Shown here: positions 7,425 to 16,414 of the stretch, in pieces | How positions within the stretch are numbered: the first letter of the stretch is position 1 | Layout of the letters: each line of letters begins with the position of its first letter | Notes under the pieces: model-generated | The model's database searches: none | The model's input: the letters and a program-made list of their open reading frames with translations, nothing else | What the model was told of the DNA's origin: nothing | NCBI RefSeq assembly: GCF_001017435.1 | Contig: NZ_CP011371.1 | Location: forward strand, 6,014,001-6,078,000 | Direction: 5' to 3' | DNA length: 64,000 nucleotides | Origin: Caldimonas brevitalea | GTDB taxonomy: Bacteria > Pseudomonadota > Gammaproteobacteria > Burkholderiales > Burkholderiaceae_C | Position numbers and translations under genes: made by a program

Positions 7425-8984
7425 ATGAACAAGACGTTGGCCAACCTGCCCATCGGCGTCAAGATTGCCATCGCGCCCCTGCTGGTGGCGCTGTGCCTGT
7501 TGGGCGTCAGCCTGCAGAGCTACCTCGGCAACCGCGCCACCGAGGGCGACCTGTCGCAACTGACGCAGGACAGCATGCCGCGCATCCAGCTCGCCAAGGG
7601 CTTGATCGGTGAAGTGGCCTTCGTCGACGGCATGGTGTTGAAGGGCGTCATGTATGAGGAGACGGGGCAGACGCCGGTGCAGATCAAGCAGGTCGACGAG
7701 CAGGTCGAACGCAGCCTGACGCTGATCACCACGAATCTCGGCAAGCTGAAACAGCTGGTCGCCTCCGACGCCACGGCACTCGAACAAGTCCAACAGTCGG
7801 AAAAAGCTTTCGCCCTGTACCGCAAGTCGGTCGCCGACATCATCGACGTCAGGTCGGCCGGCGTGGCCACCGCGGCCGCGATGACCACCATCGCTGAAAA
7901 ACACTTCCGTGATCTGCGCCAGCACCTGAACGCCCTCTCCGAAGGCTCGGTCGCCGCCAGCGTCCAGCAGTCCACCGCCGTGGCCGACCGCCTGCACGCC
8001 AACACGATGGGCACGCTGATCGCGACCGTGGCCGCCCTGTTGTTGTCCGCCGGTGCGATCGCGCTGTGCCTGCGTTTGATCCTCACGCCGTTGAGCCAGG
8101 CTGTCGCCGCCGCCAAGCGGGTGGCCTCGGGCGACCTGGTGCCCCATCACCTGGAGGTCCACGCGGACGCCACCGGCCAGGTGCTGGCCGCGCTGAACGA
8201 CGTCACCGAGAAGCTCAACGGCATCGTCGGCGGCATCCGGCGCGCGTCGACCGAAATCGAGAGCGCCTCGACCGAGATCGCCAGCGGCAACCAAGACCTG
8301 TCGGACCGCACCGAGCGCACCGCCGCCTCGCTGCAGCAGACCGCGGCCGTGATCGAACGGCTCAGCACCACGGTGCAGGGCACCGCGGAGACCTCGCGGC
8401 TGGCCAGCCGGTTGGCGGCCGAAGCGAGTGACGTGGCAAGCCAGGGCGGATCGGCCGTGGCCGATGTGACGACGACGATGTCGGCCATCAACGAACAGTC
8501 GCGCCGTATTGCCGACATCACCGCCGTGATCGACGGCATCGCCTTCCAGACCAACATCCTGGCGCTGAACGCCGCCGTCGAGGCGGCCCGGGCCGGCGAG
8601 CAGGGCCGCGGCTTCGCTGTGGTGGCGCAAGAAGTGCGATCGCTGGCACAGCGGTCCGCCACCGCGGCCAAGGAAATCAAGTCGCTCATCGCCAGCTCGA
8701 GCGAGCGGGTCGAGGAAGGGACCGAGAAGGTGCAACGGGCTGGTGCGACGATGGAGCGCATCGTGCATTCGATCCGCCAGCTGGCCGATTTGGTCGCCGA
8801 GATTTCGAGCGCCACCGGCGAGCAAGCCGGCAGCATCGAGCAGGTGAACCAGACCGTCGGCGCGATGGAAGCCTCCACGCAGCAGAACGCAGCGCTGGTG
8901 GAAGAAGCCGCCGCGGCGACGCAAGCCCTGCGGCGCCAAGCCGAGGGCCTGGTGCACGCGGTCTCGGCTTTCCACATCGCCTGA
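7425..8984 (+). CDS. Methyl-accepting chemotaxis protein
   Basis: A 519-residue transmembrane chemoreceptor. TM1 is at about residues 12-31, followed by a four-helix-bundle periplasmic ligand domain (32-193), TM2 (about 195-217), a HAMP segment, then the cytoplasmic signalling coiled coil. The kinase-contact hairpin tip reads [21 protein letters not shown] (near 372) with [19 protein letters not shown] after it. The C-terminus (FHIA) has no NWETF-type CheR/CheB docking pentapeptide. It lies directly downstream of a free Cache-domain protein. ATG 7425 is preferred over the frame start at 7392 because the membrane helix then sits at the usual depth, although its ribosome site is weak. Confidence 0.93.
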   Translation: MNKTLANLPIGVKIAIAPLLVALCLLGVSLQSYLGNRATEGDLSQLTQDSMPRIQLAKGLIGEVAFVDGMVLKGVMYEETGQTPVQIKQVDEQVERSLTLITTNLGKLKQLVASDATALEQVQQSEKAFALYRKSVADIIDVRSAGVATAAAMTTIAEKHFRDLRQHLNALSEGSVAASVQQSTAVADRLHANTMGTLIATVAALLLSAGAIALCLRLILTPLSQAVAAAKRVASGDLVPHHLEVHADATGQVLAALNDVTEKLNGIVGGIRRASTEIESASTEIASGNQDLSDRTERTAASLQQTAAVIERLSTTVQGTAETSRLASRLAAEASDVASQGGSAVADVTTTMSAINEQSRRIADITAVIDGIAFQTNILALNAAVEAARAGEQGRGFAVVAQEVRSLAQRSATAAKEIKSLIASSSERVEEGTEKVQRAGATMERIVHSIRQLADLVAEISSATGEQAGSIEQVNQTVGAMEASTQQNAALVEEAAAATQALRRQAEGLVHAVSAFHIA

Positions 8985-9047
8985 CCACCGACCCGAGGGC
9001 AGCGGCCGGCCCGACGGCCTCTGTCTTTCTCTTCGTCTCCATGACCC

Positions 9048-9080
9048 GCCGGCGGACCCAGGTCCGCCGGCTTTTCTTTT
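9048..9080 (+). terminator. Rho-independent terminator after the chemoreceptor
   Basis: GCCGGCGGACC (9048-9058) pairs with GGTCCGCCGGC (9061-9071), followed by TTTTCTTTT. A strong GC stem with a T-rich tail, 64 bp after the stop codon at 8984. Confidence 0.85.
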
Positions 9081-9145
9081 GGCGTTCGCGGATCGAAGCG
9101 CGCTCGGGCCGGCGGCGCGGCTCCAGGGCCGACAGCGCCCCGGAT

Positions 9146-9163
9146 TGTTCAAGTCTTTGAACA
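9146..9163. promoter_or_regulatory. Operator-like palindrome upstream of mmsA
   Basis: TGTTCAA-GTCT-TTGAACA is a perfect 7-bp inverted repeat with a 4-bp spacer, 80 bp before the mmsA start codon. Its symmetry and position suit a dimeric transcription factor. No candidate regulator is adjacent in this window. Confidence 0.45.
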
Positions 9164-9243
9164 GTCCCCTCACCGCAGAAGGGTTCTCAAAGCCCGCTGC
9201 CGCTTCTAGACTTCGCCCTCTTCCGCCTCAAGTAGGAACTGTC

Positions 9244-10773
9244 ATGGGCGCTGCCGAACTCGCTTCCGTCCCCGCCATCGCCACCCGTCTCGGGCACTGG
9301 ATCGGCGGGCGCCTCCACACCGCCCCGGGCGCGCGCACCCAGCCGGTTTTCAACCCCGCCACCGGTGACGTGGCCCGCCAGGTGGTGCTGGCCACCACCG
9401 CCGACGTCGATGCGGCGGTGGCCGCTGCCAAGGCGGCCTTCCCCGCCTGGGCCGACACCCCTCCGATCCGCCGCGCCCGTGTGCTGCTGCAGTTCCTCGA
9501 GTTGTTGAACCGGCACCGCGACGCACTGGCGGCCCTGATCACCGCGGAACATGGCAAGGTCTACAGCGACGCCCAGGGTGAGGTGTCGCGCGGCATCGAC
9601 GTGGTGGAGTTCGCCTGCGGCATTCCGCAGCTGCTCAAAGGCGATTACACCGACCAGGTGTCGACCGGCATCGACAACTGGACGATGCGCCAGCCGCTCG
9701 GGGTGGTGGCCGGCGTGACGCCGTTCAACTTCCCCTGCATGGTGCCCTGCTGGATGTTCCCGGTGGCGCTGGCCTGCGGCAACAGCTTCGTCCTCAAGCC
9801 GAGCGAGCGCGACCCCTCGGCGTCGCTGTTCATCGCCGAGCTGCTGCAGCGCGCCGGCTTGCCCGACGGCGTCTTCAACGTGGTGCAAGGCGACAAGGTC
9901 GCGGTCGACGCGCTGATCGAGCACCCCGACGTGAAGGCGCTCAGCTTCGTCGGCTCGACCCCGATCGCGCACTACCTGTACGAACGCGGCGCCCACTTCG
10001 GCAAGCGGGTGCAGGCGCTCGGCGGCGCGAAGAACCACATGGTGGTGATGCCCGACGCCGATCTCGACCAGGCGGTCGATGCGTTGGTGGGCGCGGCCTA
10101 TGGCTCTGCCGGCGAGCGTTGTATGGCGATCTCGGTCGCGGTGCTGGTCGGCGACGTGGCCGACAAGATCGTGCCGCGCCTGGCGGAGCGGGCCCGCCAG
10201 CTGAAGGTGGGCAACGGCATGGCGCCCGACGCCGAGATGGGCCCGGTCGTGACGCAGCAGGCCCGCGAACGCATCTGCGGCTACATCGACGAGGGCGTAC
10301 GCAGTGGCGCGCAGCTGGTGGTCGACGGGCGCGGCCTGACCGTGGCCGGCCACGAGCGCGGCTTCTGGCTCGGCGGCACGCTGTTCGACCACGTGACCCC
10401 CGAGATGCGCATCTACCGGGAAGAGATCTTCGGCCCGGTGCTGTCGTGCGTGCGGGTGCGCGACTTCGCCGAGGCGGTGCAACTGGTGAACGCACATGAA
10501 TTCGGCAACGGCGTGGCCTGCTACACCCGCGACGGTCATGTGGCGCGGGAGTTCGCGCGTCGCATCGAAGTGGGCATGGTCGGCATCAACGTGCCCATCC
10601 CGGTGCCGATGGCGTGGCACGGCTTCGGCGGCTGGAAGAAAAGCCTGTTCGGCGACATGCACGCCTACGGCGAGGAAGGCGTGCGCTTCTACACCCGGCA
10701 GAAGTCGGTGATGCAGCGCTGGCCCGAGTCCACCGCCAAGGGCGCCGAGTTCACGATGCCGGTGGCCAAGTAG
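9244..10773 (+). CDS. mmsA: CoA-acylating methylmalonate-semialdehyde dehydrogenase
   Basis: A 509-residue aldehyde dehydrogenase of the MmsA type. MmsA converts methylmalonate semialdehyde (valine, thymine) or malonate semialdehyde (beta-alanine, inositol) with CoA and NAD to propionyl-CoA or acetyl-CoA. Subfamily marks are [36 protein letters not shown], the catalytic Cys293 in [11 protein letters not shown], and [23 protein letters not shown]. Length matches the family. ATG 9244 has AGGA 7 bp upstream, while an upstream frame to 9079 runs through a palindrome and is not protein-like. Other valine-degradation genes are not in this window. A palindrome at 9146-9163 may control it. Confidence 0.93.
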   Translation: MGAAELASVPAIATRLGHWIGGRLHTAPGARTQPVFNPATGDVARQVVLATTADVDAAVAAAKAAFPAWADTPPIRRARVLLQFLELLNRHRDALAALITAEHGKVYSDAQGEVSRGIDVVEFACGIPQLLKGDYTDQVSTGIDNWTMRQPLGVVAGVTPFNFPCMVPCWMFPVALACGNSFVLKPSERDPSASLFIAELLQRAGLPDGVFNVVQGDKVAVDALIEHPDVKALSFVGSTPIAHYLYERGAHFGKRVQALGGAKNHMVVMPDADLDQAVDALVGAAYGSAGERCMAISVAVLVGDVADKIVPRLAERARQLKVGNGMAPDAEMGPVVTQQARERICGYIDEGVRSGAQLVVDGRGLTVAGHERGFWLGGTLFDHVTPEMRIYREEIFGPVLSCVRVRDFAEAVQLVNAHEFGNGVACYTRDGHVAREFARRIEVGMVGINVPIPVPMAWHGFGGWKKSLFGDMHAYGEEGVRFYTRQKSVMQRWPESTAKGAEFTMPVAK

Positions 10774-10797
10774 CGACGGCGCGCCGGCACACCAGGC

Positions 10798-10824
10798 TGT
10801 CACAACTCGGGCGTGGGCGGCGTC
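10798..10824 (+). promoter_or_regulatory. ECF41-type promoter of the sigma-factor gene
   Basis: TGTCACA (10798-10804), 16 bp, CGTC (10821-10824). This agrees with the -35/-10 pair known for ECF41-group sigma factors and is repeated with identical spacing ahead of the next gene. It implies autoregulation. Confidence 0.75.
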
Positions 10825-10862
10825 TTATGCTGTCCTGCCACAGCTCGCTTGGTTCGCCCGTC

Positions 10863-11759
10863 ATGACGCCTTCGTCCGCCGCACTCGATACCCACACCCA
10901 CGCCTACACCGCGCTACGGCCCCGATTGTTCGGCATCGCCTACCGCATGCTGGGCTCGCGGGCCGACGCCGACGACGTGCTGCAGGACGCCTGGCTGCGC
11001 TGGCATCGCACCGACCCGACGACGGTGCAGTCGGTCGAGGCCTGGCTCGTGACCGTGGTGACGCGGCTGTCGATCGACCGACTGCGCGCCGCCAAGGCCG
11101 AGCGTGAAGCTTATGTCGGCTGGTGGCTGCCGGAGCCGCTGGTCGCGCCCGACGAGGCGACGCCGGAAGCGGCGGCCGAGCTGGCGAGCGATTTGTCGCT
11201 GGCGTTTCTGTGGGTGCTGGAGCGGTTGTCGCCCGACGAGCGCGCCGCCTTCCTGCTGCGGCAGGTGTTCGACCACGATTACGCCGAAGTGGCGGCCCTG
11301 CTTGGCAAGAGCGAAGCCGCTTGTCGCCAGATGGTGCACCGGGCCAGCCAGCGGGTGCAGCAGGAGCGGCCCCGCTTCGAAGTGCCGAAAGACGCGCATC
11401 GCCGCCTGCTACAGAAGTTCGTGCAGGCGGCGCGCAGCGGCGAGCGCGAGGCGATCAAGGCGCTGCTCAGCGACGACGTGCAGGTGATCGGCGACGGCGG
11501 CGGCAAGGTGCCGTCCTTCCTGCACGTGGTGCGCGGCGCCGACCGCATCGCCAATCTCTACTGGGCCGCCGCGAAGCGCCATGCCCAGGACGACTGGGTC
11601 TACCGCATGGCCCAGATCAACGGCGAACCCGGTTTGCTGCGGTATCTCAACGGCCGTTTGGAATCGGCCCAGGCGTTCGTGAGCGACGGCGAGCAGATCC
11701 TGGCCATCTATGCGGTGCGCAATCCGGACAAGCTGGCCGGCATCACCTCGCCCGGTTGA
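10863..11759 (+). CDS. ECF41-group RNA polymerase sigma factor (SigJ-like)
   Basis: A 298-residue extracytoplasmic-function sigma factor. Region 2 (RLFGIAYRMLGSRADADDVLQDAWLRW) and region 4 (LSPDERAAFLLRQVFDHDYAEVAALLGKSEAACRQMVHRA) are followed by a SnoaL-like extension of about 100 residues. Three ECF41 signatures are visible: WLPEP in the linker, DGGGK, and NPDKL near the C-terminus. In this group the extension controls sigma activity in place of an anti-sigma factor. The downstream AhpD-like gene is the standard genomic partner and has the same promoter. ATG 10863 fits the family N-terminus. The activating signal is unknown. Confidence 0.93.
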   Translation: MTPSSAALDTHTHAYTALRPRLFGIAYRMLGSRADADDVLQDAWLRWHRTDPTTVQSVEAWLVTVVTRLSIDRLRAAKAEREAYVGWWLPEPLVAPDEATPEAAAELASDLSLAFLWVLERLSPDERAAFLLRQVFDHDYAEVAALLGKSEAACRQMVHRASQRVQQERPRFEVPKDAHRRLLQKFVQAARSGEREAIKALLSDDVQVIGDGGGKVPSFLHVVRGADRIANLYWAAAKRHAQDDWVYRMAQINGEPGLLRYLNGRLESAQAFVSDGEQILAIYAVRNPDKLAGITSPG

Positions 11760-11766
11760 CGGCGGT

Positions 11767-11793
11767 TGTCACGCGCGGCCGGTCTGCTGCGTC
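11767..11793 (+). promoter_or_regulatory. ECF41-type promoter of the AhpD-like gene
   Basis: TGTCACG (11767-11773), 16 bp, CGTC (11790-11793). Same pattern and spacing as 10798-10824, and 8 bp after the sigma gene's stop codon. The next gene is therefore predicted to be transcribed by the ECF41 factor. Confidence 0.75.
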
Positions 11794-11795
11794 TT

Positions 11796-11834
11796 GAGAG
11801 GGTGAACGCCGCACGGTGCGGCTTCCACCCTCTC
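11796..11834 (+). repeat. Hairpin in the 5' leader of the AhpD-like gene
   Basis: GAGAGGGTG (11796-11804) pairs perfectly with CACCCTCTC (11826-11834). A shorter GCCGC/GCGGC pair nests inside. It begins 2 bp after the predicted -10 element and ends about 5 bp before the AAGGA ribosome site, so it would form at the very 5' end of the mRNA. It may stabilise the message, or it may act as a terminator for the sigma gene, though it lacks a T-run. Confidence 0.6.
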
Positions 11835-11851
11835 TCAGAAGGAACGATTTG

Positions 11852-12307
11852 ATGTCAACCGCACGTCTCCCCTATGCCCGCCTCGCGCCCAAAGCCTTCC
11901 AGGGCCTGCTCAGCCTGTCCAACGCGATCCGCAAGGACCTGCTCGGCCACCGTCTGGTCGACCTCGTGTTCCTGCGCGTCTCGCAGATCAACGGCTGTGC
12001 GTATTGCGTCGACATGCACTGGCGCGACCTGATGCAGCAAGACATCGATGCGCGCCAGGCCAACGCGGTGGCCGCCTGGCGCGAGGCGCCCTTCTTCGAC
12101 GCGCGGGAGCGCGCCGCGCTGCGGTGGGCCGAGATCGTCACCGCCTTGCCGCAGGCCGATGCGAGCGACGAAGAGTTCGCGCTTCTGCGGGCACAGTTCT
12201 CGGACGAAGAGATCGCAGAACTCGGCTTCGCGATCGCCGCCATCAACGCCTGGAACCTGCTCAACGTGAGCTTCCGCAACCCGCTGCCCGAGCAAGCCGG
12301 GGCGTGA
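11852..12307 (+). CDS. AhpD-like carboxymuconolactone decarboxylase family protein
   Basis: A 151-residue all-helical alkylhydroperoxidase (AhpD-like/CMD) family protein. The redox motif is intact: Cys49-Ala-Tyr-Cys52 followed by His56 in NGCAYCVDMHWRDL. The C-terminal helix ENDs with AINAWNLLNVSFRN, typical of the family. It is likely a thiol peroxidase-type enzyme that removes organic peroxides. It is the expected target of the adjacent ECF41 sigma factor, with its own promoter at 11767-11793 and a leader hairpin. ATG 11852 has an AAGGA site 9 bp upstream; the frame start at 11816 lies inside the hairpin. Confidence 0.92.
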   Translation: MSTARLPYARLAPKAFQGLLSLSNAIRKDLLGHRLVDLVFLRVSQINGCAYCVDMHWRDLMQQDIDARQANAVAAWREAPFFDARERAALRWAEIVTALPQADASDEEFALLRAQFSDEEIAELGFAIAAINAWNLLNVSFRNPLPEQAGA

Positions 12308-12480
12308 CGCTGGCGCCCAGCCGGCCGATTCTCTCCACTTCACACCTTGACGTCGGCCATCAGGCCTCGATCCCATGGGTTCACCTGGGACAGGCTGCAG
12401 ACCTTGAGGCCGTTGAAGGCGACCGCCCGCATGGGCCGCCCTTGGCGTTCTGGCCCGGCAAGCCGGCTGGTGCGCGCTGC

Positions 12481-13668
12481 TCACGACGGCGCGAGGCCCA
12501 GCGCCTGGCGCAGGCGCTGCTCCACCTGCGCCTCGTCCCCTTCGCCGAAATGGCGGAACACGATGCGCCCGTCGCGGTCGACCAGGTACAACGCCGGCCA
12601 ATACACATTGCGATAGGCCGACCAGGTGGCGTAGCCGTTGTCCTGCGCGACGGGGTACCGCAGCCCATGCCGCTGCACCGCGGCCTGAACGTTTTGCAAC
12701 GGTCGCTCGTGGCCGAACTCGGGCGTGTGCACGCCGACGACCACCAGGCCGTCGGCCGCGTAACGTTCGTGCCAGCGCCGCACGTGGGGCAAGGTGCGCA
12801 CGCAGTTGACACAGCCATACGTCCAGAAATCGACCAGCACGACACGCCCGCGCAGCTGCGACATCGTCAACGGCGGGCTGTTGAGCCAGTGGGTGATGCC
12901 GGCAAAGTCGGGCGCCGGCGCACCGACGGGCACCGGCCCATCCGCCTCGGGCTGAACGGCTGCGGCCGCCCCGGCAGAGACCCAGCGTGACAGCGCGGCC
13001 ACCACCTGCGTGTCGACCTTTGCCAACATGGCCACCGCCACGGCCACCACCGCCAGCCCGAACGCCCGCCGCAAGCGTCCGGTGTGGCGGGCCATCGCCC
13101 GCATCCGCAGGCTGGCCGCCTGGCCGCCATAGCCGATCGCGAGCATCGGTGCGGCTGCGCCGACGGCGAAGGCGGCAAGCAGCGGGGCGGCCTCGCCCGG
13201 CCGTGCCTGTGCGATCAGCGCGAGGATGGACGCCAGCACCGGCCCCGCGCACGGCGCCCACAAGGCGCCCAGCGCTGCGCCCAGCAGGAACGCGCCCAGG
13301 CGGCGTCCGGTGGCGATGCCTGCGACGCGGTGCCCCCATTGGCCCAGCGGCTGCAGCGACACCGACAGCCGGTCCCCGAGGGCCGGCCACAGCATCAGCA
13401 GGCCGGCCAGCAGCATCACCACGGCGGCTGCCTGGCGCACCGAGGCCGCGGACACCCCGAGCGCCTGTGCCGAGGCCCCGAACACCAGCGCCAGGGTGGC
13501 GAACGACAGCACGAAACCTGCGACGATCAGCAGCGGTCGCAGCCGGTCCGCCTGGCCGATGCTGCCGCCCAGCAGCATCGGCAGCATAGGCAACACGCAG
13601 GGACTGGCGACGGTGGCGACGCCAGCGCCGGCGGCGAGCCCGAGTTGCAGCAGCGGCGCAGCCATCAT
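12481..13668 (-). CDS. DipZ-like CcdA/thioredoxin fusion
   Basis: A 395-residue inner-membrane thiol-disulfide protein. Residues 1-235 are a CcdA/DsbD-type unit with about six helices and its two signature cysteines, ASPCVLP (Cys24) and LWAPCAGP. After a linker, residues 255-395 form a periplasmic TlpA-like thioredoxin domain with WTYGCVNC (Cys286, Cys289), the DipZ variant of CxxC. It would carry electrons from cytoplasmic thioredoxin to the periplasm for cytochrome c maturation or disulfide repair. ATG 13668 has AGGAG 5 bp upstream and overlaps the preceding stop codon by 4 bp, which indicates translational coupling with the DUF2147 gene. Confidence 0.9.
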   Translation of the reverse strand: MMAAPLLQLGLAAGAGVATVASPCVLPMLPMLLGGSIGQADRLRPLLIVAGFVLSFATLALVFGASAQALGVSAASVRQAAAVVMLLAGLLMLWPALGDRLSVSLQPLGQWGHRVAGIATGRRLGAFLLGAALGALWAPCAGPVLASILALIAQARPGEAAPLLAAFAVGAAAPMLAIGYGGQAASLRMRAMARHTGRLRRAFGLAVVAVAVAMLAKVDTQVVAALSRWVSAGAAAAVQPEADGPVPVGAPAPDFAGITHWLNSPPLTMSQLRGRVVLVDFWTYGCVNCVRTLPHVRRWHERYAADGLVVVGVHTPEFGHERPLQNVQAAVQRHGLRYPVAQDNGYATWSAYRNVYWPALYLVDRDGRIVFRHFGEGDEAQVEQRLRQALGLAPS

Positions 13669-14174
13669 CGCGGCTCCTGCACGCGCGGCGTGGTGGCCAC
13701 ACGCTGCCAGGTCTGCGTGCGGCCGAACAACGGCAGGCCCACATAACCGCGCAACACCAGGTCGCCCGCGGCGTTCACTGTCATCACGCAGTCGTAGTGC
13801 TTGGCGTTCTCGCGGTTGTAGATGCGCCCGCGCCACTCCCTGGGACGCGCACCGGCGGCGTCATCTTGGCGGTCGGCTGCGGGTTCGGCGACGAAGTCGG
13901 TCAGCAGCTGCATGCCGAGCGCTGGGCGGGGGTCGGCCGGCTGCATCACCTGGCCCGAACGGCTCATCGCGTGGTTGGCGATGACCTTGGTGACGGTGCC
14001 GCACAGCGCGTTGCCACCGCACGGCGCCACCTCGACCTCGAGGTTGCCGCTGGCCGTGAGGAAACGCCCGCCCGGGTCGAGCTGGTGCGTCGGCGTCTGG
14101 GCGACGGCGACGCTGCCGGCGCACAGTGCGGCAGCGCAGGCAGCGATGGAACGGGATGGAATACGAAGGTGCAT
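13665..14174 (-). CDS. DUF2147 family secreted protein
   Basis: A 169-residue exported protein with a signal peptide (RSIAACAAALCAGSVAVAQ, cleavage about residue 25). The DUF2147 domain follows, a small lipocalin-like barrel of unknown function found widely in Proteobacteria. Typical segments are PGGRFLTASGNLEVEVAPCG, LCGTVTKVI, WRGRIYNRENAKHYDCVMTVNAAGDLVLRGYVG and the terminal LFGRTQTWQRV. Its stop overlaps the DipZ-like start by 4 bp. Two periplasmic cysteines (PCGGNALCG) make it a conceivable client of that redox protein, which is inference. Confidence 0.88.
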   Translation of the reverse strand: MHLRIPSRSIAACAAALCAGSVAVAQTPTHQLDPGGRFLTASGNLEVEVAPCGGNALCGTVTKVIANHAMSRSGQVMQPADPRPALGMQLLTDFVAEPAADRQDDAAGARPREWRGRIYNRENAKHYDCVMTVNAAGDLVLRGYVGLPLFGRTQTWQRVATTPRVQEPR

Positions 14175-14342
14175 GACGGTCTCGCTGAAGCCGTGAAGGA
14201 GAGCCGTATTGCAGCGCCGGGCTGTATCGTGCAGATGTCCCGATCGGCCCCGAACGCCGCCCTACATGTCTGCCGCCCCGCCATACAAACTGCGATACAA
14301 ACGCCGTCGGCCACGGCGCCGGATTGCCCCTATCGTCCTCCC

Positions 14343-15083
14343 ATGGACCTGCCTGACCATCTGCTGCTGGTCGACGACGACCGCCAACTGCTCGCGCTGC
14401 TGCGCGACTATCTGCAAGCTGCCGGCTACCGCGTCAGCCTCGCCGCGCATGCATCGGAGATGCGGCGGGTGTTGGCCGACCACCGCATCGACCTCGTCGT
14501 GCTCGACGTGATGCTGCCGGGCGACGACGGCCTGGCGCTGTGCCGCGAGTTGCGGGCGCGCAGCGCGCCCCAAGTGCCCATCCTGATGCTCACCGCGCGT
14601 GCCGAAGAGACCGACCGGGTGGTGGGCCTGGAGATGGGCGCCGACGACTACCTGACCAAGCCGTTCGGCACCCGCGAGCTGCTGGCGCGCATCCGCTCGG
14701 TGCTGCGCCGCGCCCGCATGCTGCCGCCCAATCTGCAACCGGTGCGGCAAGCGCGACAGCTGCAGTTCGGCGACTGGCGGCTGGACACCACCTCGCGCCA
14801 GCTCGTCGACGCCCAGGGCGCCCTGGTGCCGTTGACCGGCGGCGAGTACCGGCTGCTGCGGGTGCTGCTCGAGCATCCACAGCGGGTGCTGTCACGCGAC
14901 CAGTTGCTCAATCTCACGCAGGGCCGCGACGCCGACCCCTACGACCGCTCGATCGACCTGCTGATCAGCCGGTTGCGCCAGCGCTTGCGCGATGGCGCGC
15001 GTGAAGCGCGCTACATCAAGACGGTGCGCAACGAGGGCTATGTGTTCTGCGCCGAGGTGCGCGAGCACGCGGCGCTGCCGTGA
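14343..15083 (+). CDS. OmpR-family response regulator
   Basis: A 246-residue two-component response regulator. The receiver domain (1-120) has the acidic pocket VDDD (10-13), phospho-acceptor Asp55 in LVVLDVMLPGDDG, Thr in MLTAR and Lys in DYLTKPFG. A winged-helix output domain (about 145-240) ends in IDLLISRLRQRLRDGAREARYIKTVRNEGYVF, as in OmpR/PhoB proteins. ATG 14343 is the family start, and an upstream frame to 13797 is antisense to the DUF2147 gene. The kinase gene overlaps its stop. The stimulus is not evident. Confidence 0.95.
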   Translation: MDLPDHLLLVDDDRQLLALLRDYLQAAGYRVSLAAHASEMRRVLADHRIDLVVLDVMLPGDDGLALCRELRARSAPQVPILMLTARAEETDRVVGLEMGADDYLTKPFGTRELLARIRSVLRRARMLPPNLQPVRQARQLQFGDWRLDTTSRQLVDAQGALVPLTGGEYRLLRVLLEHPQRVLSRDQLLNLTQGRDADPYDRSIDLLISRLRQRLRDGAREARYIKTVRNEGYVFCAEVREHAALP

Positions 15084-16414
15084 TGAAGCTGCCCTTGCGC
15101 ACCCTCGGCGGGCAGGTGGCAGCGCTGTTGGTCGCCGCGCTCGTGGCGGCCTACGGCCTGGGCTTGTGGAGTGCGATGAGCGAGCGGGTGCAGGTGCTCG
15201 GCAGCATGATGCTGCCGCATCTGGGGCGCGACGTCGCCTCCTCGCTGGCGATGCTCGAACGGTTGCCGCCCTCCGAGCGCAACACCTGGCTCGAACCGCT
15301 CGCGCGGCCCAGCTACCACTTCAGCTTGCAGCCGGTCCCGCCGGGTCCTGAAGCCGGCACCGCGTTCGGGCGGCGCCTGGTCGAAGCGCTGTCGCAATCG
15401 CTGGGCGCCGGCCGTGTAGGGGCCACCCGTGTCGATGGCGAGGGCCGGCATCAGGTCGGCTTGCGCCTGGCCGACGGCACTCCGATCACGCTGTACGTGC
15501 AGCCGCCGGGGATGCGCGTGAGCGCGGCCACGGTGTGGCGCCTGCTGCTGCAGATCGCGCTGCTGGCCGGGGTGGTGGCGCTGGCCGTGCGGCTCGCAAC
15601 ACGACCGGTGCGGCAGCTTTCCGACGCGGCACAACGTCTGGGCCAGGATCCGGACGCGCCCCCTCTGCCGCTGCGCGGCCCCCAGGAAGTGCAACGCGCG
15701 GCGGCGGCCTTCAATGCGATGCAGCGCCGCCTGGCCGAGCACATGGCCGAACGCCTGCAGATCCTCGCCGCCGTGTCGCACGACCTGCAGACGCCCATCA
15801 CCCGCATGCGGGTGCGCACCGAACTGCTGGCCGACGAGCCCGCGCGCGACAAGCTGCAGGCCGACCTGGCCGAGATGCAGCGCCTGGTGGAGGAAGGCCT
15901 CGCCTACGCCCGCAGCGCCCATGCGGCCAACGAGCCGGTGCAGCGCGTGGACCTGCATGCCCTGCTCGACAGCCTGGTGTGCGACCGACAGGACGCCGGC
16001 CATGCTGTCGAGCTGCAGGCCCCCGAGGGGGTGGTGCTGAGCACGCGACCGCAGGCGCTGCAGCGGGTGGTGGGCAACCTGGTGGACAACGCCATCAAGT
16101 TCGCCGGGCAAGCCGAGGTGGTGGCCGAGGTGCTTGGCGACGACGTGACCCTCACCGTGCAGGACCGCGGCCCCGGCATCCCCGAGCATCGGCTGGCGCA
16201 GGTGATGCTGCCGTTCGAGCGCCTGGAGACGTCGCGCAATCCTGAGACGGGCGGCAGTGGACTGGGGCTGGCCATTGCACAACGGCTCGCGGCGGTACTG
16301 GGAGCGCAGTTGCAGCTGCGCAACCGGCCCGATGGCGGATTGGCCGCCGTGTTGCGTGTGCCATCACACGGCCCCGGCCCCGTCGCCGCGCGCCGTGCGG
16401 CGGACGCCGAGTAA
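15083..16414 (+). CDS. Two-component sensor histidine kinase
   Basis: A 443-residue EnvZ-like membrane kinase. TM1 lies at about 10-30, a periplasmic sensor of roughly 110 residues follows, and TM2 lies near 152-174 (TVWRLLLQIALLAGVVALAVRL). A HAMP segment (RPVRQLSDAAQRLG), the dimerisation helix with His233 in AVSHDLQTPITRMR, and an ATPase domain with N box (NLVDNAIKF), G1 (DRGPGIP) and G2 (GSGLGLAIAQ) complete it. The ATG overlaps the regulator's stop codon (TGATG), so the pair is cotranscribed and probably translationally coupled. Confidence 0.94.
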   Translation: MKLPLRTLGGQVAALLVAALVAAYGLGLWSAMSERVQVLGSMMLPHLGRDVASSLAMLERLPPSERNTWLEPLARPSYHFSLQPVPPGPEAGTAFGRRLVEALSQSLGAGRVGATRVDGEGRHQVGLRLADGTPITLYVQPPGMRVSAATVWRLLLQIALLAGVVALAVRLATRPVRQLSDAAQRLGQDPDAPPLPLRGPQEVQRAAAAFNAMQRRLAEHMAERLQILAAVSHDLQTPITRMRVRTELLADEPARDKLQADLAEMQRLVEEGLAYARSAHAANEPVQRVDLHALLDSLVCDRQDAGHAVELQAPEGVVLSTRPQALQRVVGNLVDNAIKFAGQAEVVAEVLGDDVTLTVQDRGPGIPEHRLAQVMLPFERLETSRNPETGGSGLGLAIAQRLAAVLGAQLQLRNRPDGGLAAVLRVPSHGPGPVAARRAADAE

